Assembly (NCBI RefSeq): GCF_031877795.1
Contig: NC_133946.1
Coordinates: forward strand, 11,569,144 to 11,633,143
Source: Strix aluco
Taxonomy: Eukaryota; Chordata; Aves; Strigiformes; Strigidae
Direction of reading: 5' to 3'
DNA length: 64,000 nucleotides
The position numbers were made by a program, and so were the translations under genes. Each line of letters starts with the position of its first letter. The first letter of the stretch is position 1. The notes beneath the pieces were generated by a model that did no database searches, had not been told where the DNA came from, and saw only the letters and a list, made by a program, of their open reading frames with translations. Positions 57,001-64,000 of the stretch are shown here, piece by piece.

Positions 57001-59927
57001 AGCAATTCCTGATAACATTTATCTACTTCTTTTTTCAGTGGGGTTGATTCTTTCCTGTGCCCTGCTCCTCGGGTTGCCTGTCTCCCAGCCATTCCTCTTT
57101 CCCTTCCTAACTCATTCCCCTTTCTCTCTTCCATCCTTAATCTTCCCACCCCTTCCTCTCATCTGAGCCTGACCCTTCTCTCTTCTCGCCCCTCCTTCCC
57201 AGCCGATCCCTCCCTCTGCTCTGGATCTGCTGGCTGTGGGATTTTTTTCTCATGCTCACTGGCAGATGTGACAGCTTTTGGAACTGTATCATCTAGGAAC
57301 AGCTATATCTGGAGTTGACAAATCTAACGTGGTTTCCCAGGCAGCAGGAATGGATCGCTGAGAGAATTTCAATCTCCGACTGCTTTTGTCTTGTGGTAGT
57401 GACTTTTATTATTTATGTTTGTGACATTTCTTACAGTACAGTTGTCAGCAGTGAATGAAAGACTAAAGTCTAGTAGATTATTATAAAATCAGTGTCACAG
57501 TATTTGTATTATTGTATTAAAGGGATGCTGTCTACGTTTAAATACAGGTTTGGCTTGATTTACAGAATCTTAAATGTGTAAAATGTTCTTACGAATTTCT
57601 TACTGAATTAGAAAAGGCCTGTTTTATGTATTTTATTTAAACATTCTTTAGCTGGATATTGGAAATACAAGTAAATAGCTCTTGCATGAAAACCACGAAG
57701 TGAAAGGAGACTGGTTAAATACAAACCTCAATGAAATGCAAAACCTACACAGATTATTACAATCCATTGGATTTCAAATAACTATTTTTAATGTATGAAT
57801 TTAATTTGATCTTAACGCAGTGTACCTTTAAACCACCTGTCTGATATGGCAACGTCTTTATAACTAAAGATTGATGCTGACCATATAAAGCAAGTGTCAT
57901 TGGATACCCAGGGGTATGTCGTATTTAGAGTTGATTACATTTTGTTTTTAAGATGTCTATTATAAGCCAATAAGGTAGATGCAGGCCATGTCAGCTAGTG
58001 ACCCTAAAATTGACCATGAACTTAGTAGATGCTTCTCTCTGGGTTTAGGAAGCGTGCTTTTGTATATAGGATCTAAGTGTAGTCCAGGTGTTGATTGACA
58101 GGTATAGGGATTTAATGTAAACATACAAATGTAATGTTTATGCTTATGCAAACTGATATGCTGGCAGAGAGCCACTGTTCTATTTGGGGCCAAAAACATC
58201 ACCTGGGCTTTAAAAATTTGCATTTTGAAATAGTTTAGCTAGAATCTTTCTTCTCATGGGGAAATGATTGAAATGATCAGAACACAGTTGATGCTACAAG
58301 TGCTAATGGTTGTGGCATTCGTAACACCCCATTTTACAGGACCCCTTGCCACCTGAAGCAGTTAAAGAGCAAACTTGTAAGACACCGTGTGCTATGCCCT
58401 GAATATCTTCTCCTTACGAAGATGAGATGAGGAATGAAGCTGTAGAGAGTAGGAGCAAGAGAAGGAAAGATACTGGTTAAAATAGTAACATCGCTCTGTC
58501 TGGAAAATGCCCCTGTTCTGGTGGATCAAGTAGCTGTCATGACTGACATGTAGTCAACGATTCAGAACTGAAGCACTTGATAGAATACTACAGATATGCT
58601 TCCTGCTTTCCTTGGAGGCTGTGAAAGCTCCTCAGTAGCACCAGCTGTTGGTTTGAATTGTACTAACACCATGAGCTATTAGAATATCTTTCCTTTCCAG
58701 GACTGTCTGCACTTTTTTCCTCAAAGAATTGTCCTATTGCTTTAGTCTTGATTATTAGTTAATATGCAGCACTTAAGGGGCCTTCGAGATGAATCACTGT
58801 GTTTGAGTAGCTGCTTTACAGACCTGGAGCACAGATGCTCTTCCCATAAGCTCTCCATTGAGATGTATTTGGGTTTTCCTTGGAACATATTCTGAGCAAA
58901 GATTATTCTGGCTCCGAAACCTCTTCTAGGCAGAGCAGTTGCTTCCAGCTTCTTTTGTAAGTGTTTTTTTTTTAGTTTCCTAACCTTTTGCTTTCTTTTT
59001 CAACTGTAAGGTATCTTTAGTAGGCTTCTGGACACAGTATTGCAATGGACGTTGTCAGTGTGTGAAGTCTGTATTTCACCAAGGATGGGTTGCATGATTG
59101 GGGGTGTAGATGGTGTAAAGGTCCTTCTGCGCCATACGAACACTTCCCATCCCAGTGACTACAGGATCCTGGTAACCAAATTTTAAGCCAGTGTGTATGA
59201 GCCTAGCACTAGGAAGCAAAGTCATTGCTCACCTGGTGGCTGCACTTTGCTCCCTAATCAAGTTTTAAGTGGAACAACCTGGAAAATGTTTGACATGTAT
59301 TTCACTGCGGGGTAAAAAAGCACGAGGTGTGCTGGTTTTTGAGACCAGTGTGCTCATGTCTGCACCACAACATGTTGTCTCTGTATGTGTTCTGTGTCTC
59401 TGACCCTTGTAAATATTTATTTAGCACAAATTGTTGGAAGATGTACAGGGGAAAAGCGATCTCTACAAAATTGAAGATCAAGTGGCAAAAACCCTCTACC
59501 TGCTGTCCAGGAAGAGGTGGTGTTCATCGCTTTAGGCAGTATTAGTGAGAGGCAAATGCTAATATTAAAGATGTGGGTGGAAAGGGAGGAGCACATAAAC
59601 ATTTCTTTTTTTCTACTGGTGGATATTAATTGCTTTAAAGAAACCTGTACAGCTTTTTCCCAAGCTAGAGAGCTTTAGCACTGAACTACCTAAAATGTTT
59701 TGGCACTGGGTCTCTGTTTTGTCTCGGCTCCCTTATGGCTCTCATTGTGCAGTTCATCCTGTGCATTGACAGAAAGCATCTTGGAGAGGAGATGATGAGC
59801 TCTGGGGCATGCCATTTCCATGGCATCCACAGAACAGTAATCTGCCCATTAAACATGTTTCTCCAACAGCAAATAGGAAAATGTAACGTGGTATATTTGT
59901 AACTTTAAAGCCATCAAACCAGTCAGT
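57001..59927. other. AT-rich non-coding stretch
   Basis: No exon is recognised. A pyrimidine-rich patch (57060-57210) is followed by about 1 kb that is AT-rich and free of simple repeats, with several homeodomain-like TTTAATTTGAT and CCATTGG motifs. It could be conserved non-coding DNA, but that cannot be judged from one sequence. Confidence 0.5.
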
Positions 59928-60215
59928 GGAATCACAGAACAATTCAGGGGAGAGGGGACCTTAAGAGATCTGTAGTCCAACCCCCTGTTCAAAGCAGGGT
60001 CTGCTCTGAGAGTCAGACCAGGTTGCTCAGGGCTTTGTCTTCAAGAGAAAACTTGCTCTTGAAGACCTCTGAGGATGGAGACTGCACAGCCTGCCTGGGC
60101 AACCTGCTCCAATGCTGGACTCTCCTCATCGCAGAAAAGTTTCTCCATCTATCCAGTCAGGAGCAATCTTGTTTTGATTTATGCCTGTTGTTTCTGACTC
60201 CCACCACTCTCCACT
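59928..60215 (-). mobile_element. CR1 LINE 3' fragment
   Basis: On the + strand it begins GGAATCACAGAACAATTCAG, then GGGACCTTAAGAGATC, GTAGTCCAACCCCCTG, AGACCAGGTTGCTCAGGGC, GGGCAACCTGCTCCA and CAGAAAAGTTTCTCC. This is the reverse complement of the avian CR1 3' region, so the element reads on the minus strand with its 3' end at 59928. The 156-codon open frame over 60023-60493 on the + strand is largely this repeat. Confidence 0.88.
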
Positions 60216-61070
60216 GTGAAGAGCCTGTCTATCCACAGAAAATCTCTCTACCTCTGAGCTGTTTCTTCATGGAAAGAGTAACTTCCCCCTCACCTCATTT
60301 TCCCTGTCTGTCTTTTGTGAAGAGATTGTGTCTATCCATCACAGTTCTCCACTTACTCAAGCTTTCCCACCTCTGTGACTGTGTGGAGCTCCGATTCTTT
60401 CTTTTCCTTCATACCTTCCCAATTTCAAAAAGGTGTAAAACTTTTGCCTCTCTATCTACATCTCTCTCTCTTTTTTTTTTTTTTTGGCTATAAAGTCTAA
60501 ATGCAGATTTTTAATGTCTCTTCTGTTTGGGTATATTTAAGTGTTAGCTGGTTTTAGCTTGTTGCAATTGTAATGGCCTTTCACACAAACTGTCTCTCTC
60601 AGCCCCCAAGGGAAAGGAATCTTAGTTTTTAATTTTAGCTTCTTCAGCTACCTGCTGACAGAGTTTGATTTCCACTACCACCACCTCTCTCTCTCTCTCT
60701 CTCTCTCTCTCCCCCAAGCCCTCTGTCTAACCTAGAAAAACTGAGATCCAAAATCAGTCCTTTGGCAACAACTTTGTCTTTAAATGGGAATCCAACGTAT
60801 ATTATTTACTTGGAGTGACCAATGAGAAGGCACCCTAAGCCTTGTTCCTAACCACCCTTCATTCCAGGCTTGTAGTGGAATCAACACCATCTAACTGGCT
60901 GGACTCCAAAGCCATTTAACCTCAGTAAAAGCCTGTAAAATATAAATATGTATCTCTCATATATATTTAAAATGTTTATATCGGGCAATATGAATTTGTA
61001 GAAATAAAGGAAGCCAAGTAGTAGGAGTTCAGCCATAGACGTAACAGGCGCCTGTTTCTTTTCTGAAATA
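60216..61070. other. non-coding stretch with (CT)n repeat
   Basis: Pyrimidine-rich DNA with a T run (60471-60485) and a (CT)13 repeat (60685-60710). No exon is recognised. Confidence 0.65.
60685..60712 (+). repeat. (CT)n microsatellite
   Basis: About thirteen CT units are followed by a short C run. Confidence 0.95.
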
Positions 61071-61074
61071 GGAG

Positions 61075-61265
61075 CAGTGTTTCACAGTGGGCAGAGCACT
61101 AGAAAGGTCACTAGAAATCCTAGTTCAGCCACTGGCCTGCTAGGTGGTCTTGAGCAACTCATTGCTCTCTTGTTACTTCTGTTTCCTCATCTGTAAAAGC
61201 AGATGATCGACTCTTGTTAAAGTGCTGTTGCTGGAGAATGTTCTTAATACAATGCAGTTAACTTA
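61075..61265 (+). mobile_element. amniote MIR SINE just upstream of PAK6 exon
   Basis: CACAGTGGGCAGAGCACTAG, then AATCCTAGTTCAGCCACTGG, CTTGAGCAACTCATTGCTCT and GTTTCCTCATCTGTAAAAGC follow the MIR order of tRNA-like head, GGTTC box and core (CTTGGGCAAGTCACTTAACCTC..CAGTTTCCTCATCTGTAAAATG). It ends less than 100 bp before the acceptor of the PAK6 coding exon. Confidence 0.78.
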
Positions 61266-61349
61266 CATAATTTATATGTGATAGTACTGATTTGGCATAT
61301 TGGACTTAGACATGCAAGAGCACTGATGGCATTTCCTTCTCTGATTTAG

Positions 61350-61558
61350 GCATCATGTTCCGCAAGAAGAAGAAGAAACGCCCGGAGATCTCGTCTCCGC
61401 AGAACTTTGAGCACCGTGTCCACACTTCATTTGACCCAAAGGAGGGCAAGTTTGTGGGCCTGCCACCTCAATGGCAGAATATTCTAGACACGCTGAGGCG
61501 CCCCAAACCAGTGGTAGACCCTTCAAGGATCACGAGGATGCAACTCCAGCCTATGAAG
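61350..61558 (+). CDS. PAK6: PAK6 first coding exon (partial gene, continues past window)
   Basis: PAK6 is a group II p21-activated serine/threonine kinase that binds Cdc42 and acts in androgen receptor and adhesion signalling. The acceptor is CTGATTTAG (61341-61349), coding starts at ATG 61355 five bases into the exon, and the donor AAG|GTAAGG is at 61559. The 68 codons end in phase 0. The product starts MFR followed by five lysines (K4-K8), then the CRIB motif I12-S-x-P..F18-x-H20-R-V-H23, [16 protein letters not shown], and R49-P-K-P-V-V-D-P, the group II pseudosubstrate segment, at the same position as in PAK4. It is nearly identical to human PAK6; PAK5 differs (MFGKKKKKIEISGP). The kinase domain lies beyond the window. 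Confidence 0.95.
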
Positions 61559-62779
61559 GTAAGGGAGGAAGGCTGTGCTTTCCTGTCCCCTGGGCTTCCC
61601 TGTTCCTTGGGGAGGCCCAAGTTGAGGCAATGTTTCCATTGCCCCATATGTATTTAAACGGGGCTGAGGGTGGGATCTGTAAGGAATTCCTTGGCTAGCA
61701 GGTCTCGGCTTTGCTGACATGGTCTTTTTTTTGAAGTGATAGTAACTTCATCAGAAATAAGGACAGTCATATCCTTAACTGCAGTAGTGGCACTGTTCAA
61801 ATAACCAGCTGGCTGCCTGTCACTGTAACGAGGACCTGTGAAAGCTCCCATGGTAGCTGACAGGGCCTGGGATGTGTTCAGCTGTTGTACAGGGAAGCGA
61901 AGAGGAGAATTTGTGAGAGACCTGTTTTAGCATGTTTGTCATTCTCGTGGGTGAGCAAATTTGGCTGGTAATTAAGTTGACAGGGAAGCCTGAGTGGGAG
62001 AGAGCGGGGTAGCACTAGCTCGCTGTTCATGGATGGCTAAGCGAATGAGAGGCAACAGGGAGCAGGACTAAACCAGGGTTTAGGCTAAAAGGGTTCATAA
62101 ACCAGCCTTTTAACAGAAAGTGGGACATAGGAGAATGTCCTTAAAGCAAGTCATTCAGTAAGGAGAAACAAGTTACTGATCCTTGTAGATAGATGAATTT
62201 AGATGCTCTCTTGCTTGGGTGGCTGTTGATAATGGCATCTGCAGACTGTGTGTGCTCATAAGTGACTGCATGGACCTGCTGTGTGAGGAGAGGCAGATTC
62301 ACGATGACCCCTTGGAAAAGGAAATGAAAGATGGTGACAGAATTATTGTGTTTTAAGTCTTGCTAGCTTGTGGGAAGTTTTTGTTCCCGTTAAAAAAAAA
62401 ACCCTACAGGGGCCTAAAAACTGAAAGGTAAATTGTAAAATAGAGACGTTACTACTTGGATTTTAGGAGGAACATAAAAGAATATGGTTGTCTATTGGAT
62501 GAATATATTTAGGTTTTTGTGTACAAATGCTTCAAACATGGGGACTAAATGGGACTACATTTTAGTATAATGCAAGTATTAATGCAAAATCAAACCTGCA
62601 ATTTAAATGGCACATCAGGATCTTTTGAGCAGAATGCTGATTTAGAAAGGAAAAACTTTCTTAGGAAGACCAGGTAAAAGAAAAGGCTAGGAGGTATGCC
62701 TTCTGTTTTATGGTGTCCTGAATGTGCTTTATGGTTCGAAACGTAGTAGGAGATAGGACCACAATCCAGAGAAGAGATG
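61559..62779 (+). other. PAK6 intron after first coding exon, first part
   Basis: Intron sequence begins GTAAGG. No further PAK6 exon is seen up to the window end: the human continuation after QPMK is TVVRGSAMP, and it is not found. Confidence 0.8.
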
Positions 62780-63730
62780 AAATGTGTAATAAGAGACCAA
62801 CTTGGTTAGATCAGGAGCTCTCTAATGAGCTTAAACTGCAGGAGGATTGCTCAGAAGGGTGGAAAGTAGGTCAAGTTCTAAAGGGCAAACAGAAAAGAAA
62901 TTTATGTAGGAACAAAACTGGAAGGCCAAGGCACAAGAAGAGATGTTATTCTCAAAGAACATAAAGGGCACTAAGGAGGCATCATAAGTACACTGAGGAG
63001 GAGAAGGAGGATGAAGGAAAGAATTTGTTCACTGCTCATTTTGGTAGAAAATTAATAAGAGATGACACTGAGAATTCTTAAATGTTTAATGATTTTGCTT
63101 CAGTCTTTATTGAAAAGGTTAACTGTGATCAGCAGGCTAACACAATTAGCACAAGCATAAAGGGATAAGAACGCAGGCTAGAATAAGAAAACATGAACAG
63201 AAATGAGACTTCTTAGATAAGTTACATATTTTCAAGTCAGCTGGGCCTAATGAAATTCAAGGAATTGCAGATCAGTCAGAATAATTTCAATTCCCAGAAA
63301 GAGACTGGAACAAATAAGCAAGTAATCTATTTGCAACCACTTCCTAGGAGATAGCAGGGTAATTGCTAGCAGCCAGCATGGATTTGTCAAGAGCAAATCA
63401 TGTCAAGCAACCCAATTTCTGTCGATCACAGGGTATCGGGCTTTGGGTCAGGGAGAAATGATGGCTCACTCCTATATCTTGACTTCGGTTAAGTTCTTCA
63501 CACTGTACCTACGGCATTCCCAGAGCAAACTGAGCAAGTTTTCTCATGTATTAGTAAAAGTATACTCGAGAGAATAGTGTGAGGCATCACTGTCAAAATA
63601 GAAATGTGCATGAAGAAATTTATTGGAGTTTGTCCTGAGTCTAATACATGGTCGGTACTTTCATGTATGACTTATTAAACCTGTAGATGGTAAAAGCTGA
63701 AAGGAGGTGCAAATCTTTAAGAGATCAAGG
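62780..63730 (+). mobile_element. decayed CR1-like LINE, ORF2 (endonuclease end to reverse transcriptase)
   Basis: Broken frames on the + strand show CR1 ORF2 landmarks in order: RPTWLDQELSNELK (about 62792), GRKLIRDDTEN and FNDFASVFIEKV (about 63040-63120), SAGPNEIQ (about 63238), QHGFVKSKSCQA (about 63378-63412), GSLLYLDFG (about 63460) and a VLHTVP segment matching the F-DTV-H of the reverse transcriptase. Many stops and shifts show it is old. Ends are approximate. Confidence 0.72.
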
Positions 63731-63781
63731 ACACAATACCCAACAGTCTTTAGAGAAGAATCTCAAAGTAACACTAGTTTC

Positions 63782-63800
63782 TTTTTTTTTTTTTTTTTTT
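63782..63800 (+). repeat. T19 tract
   Basis: A T run followed by CCCC in the PAK6 intron. It lies just after the decayed CR1 copy and no element boundary is clear. Confidence 0.9.
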
Positions 63801-64000
63801 CCCCAAGTAAGTCCAAGTGGAAATACTCTCTTAAATTGCATCACATAGTTGATTATTTCTGGTAAACTCTGTTTGAACAAATTCCTGTTCAATGATACCA
63901 ATCAATAGTAAGATTTTTTTTAAGTGCTAATTTGCCCTATTAGGCCAAGTCCTTATTCATCATGTTCTGGATTCAACTATCATAGTTTTTCCATTTTTTG

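Noticed and set aside
60023-60493. 156-codon + strand frame
   Set aside because: Its first half is the antisense of a CR1 3' end and the rest is pyrimidine-rich low-complexity DNA.
61355-61558. PAK5 (PAK7) or PAK4 instead of PAK6
   Set aside because: The N-terminus [15 protein letters not shown] and the segment [16 protein letters not shown] match PAK6. PAK5 has MFGKKKKKIEISGP. BUB1B next door also fits PAK6.
1-64000. CRISPR arrays, operons, prophage or plasmid systems
   Set aside because: The window is intron-containing vertebrate DNA. No regularly spaced repeats, and the frames seen are exons, repeats or chance.

Overview
The window is vertebrate nuclear DNA and almost certainly from a bird. 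Its genes are split into short exons with GT/AG introns. Its interspersed repeats are CR1 LINE pieces with the avian-type ATTCTATGA tail, one solo LTR of the avian ERVL type and several old amniote MIR SINEs. I cannot name the species.

The left part (about 1.7-26.7 kb, + strand) holds one complete gene, BUB1B (BubR1), the mitotic checkpoint pseudokinase. A CpG-rich promoter at about 1.69-2.27 kb carries a CCAAT box 26 bp upstream of a doubled CHR element, the usual arrangement for genes expressed in G2/M. A first exon without any ATG appears to be untranslated. Twenty-three coding exons then join with consistent phases (3306 nt, 1101 codons plus stop), from the ATG at 2597 to the TGA at 26341-26343, with an AATAAA at 26687. 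The protein has two conserved KEN boxes, a D-box-like segment, a TPR region, a GLEBS Bub3-binding segment, three ABBA-type motifs, the KARD PP2A-B56 motif and a C-terminal pseudokinase. All these parts belong to one machine: BubR1 in the mitotic checkpoint complex inhibits APC/C-Cdc20 and carries PP2A-B56 to kinetochores.

The middle part (about 26.7-61.3 kb) has no recognisable coding exon. It is probably intergenic and/or the 5' untranslated part of PAK6. It carries CR1 pieces (31.66-32.24, 49.73-49.79 and 59.93-60.2 kb), MIR SINEs, simple repeats and a few stretches that look regulatory.

At the right end, 61.35-61.56 kb (+ strand) is the first coding exon of PAK6, a group II p21-activated kinase (polybasic stretch, CRIB, pseudosubstrate). 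The rest of PAK6 lies beyond the window. The last 2.4 kb is its next intron, with a decayed CR1 LINE. The BUB1B-PAK6 tandem order is the same as on human chromosome 15q.

I found no new multi-gene system. The observations most worth following are a possible third KEN motif in the bird BubR1, two alternative splice-site choices, the solo LTR with an exact target-site duplication, and a few unexplained antisense open frames and regulatory-looking stretches upstream of PAK6.
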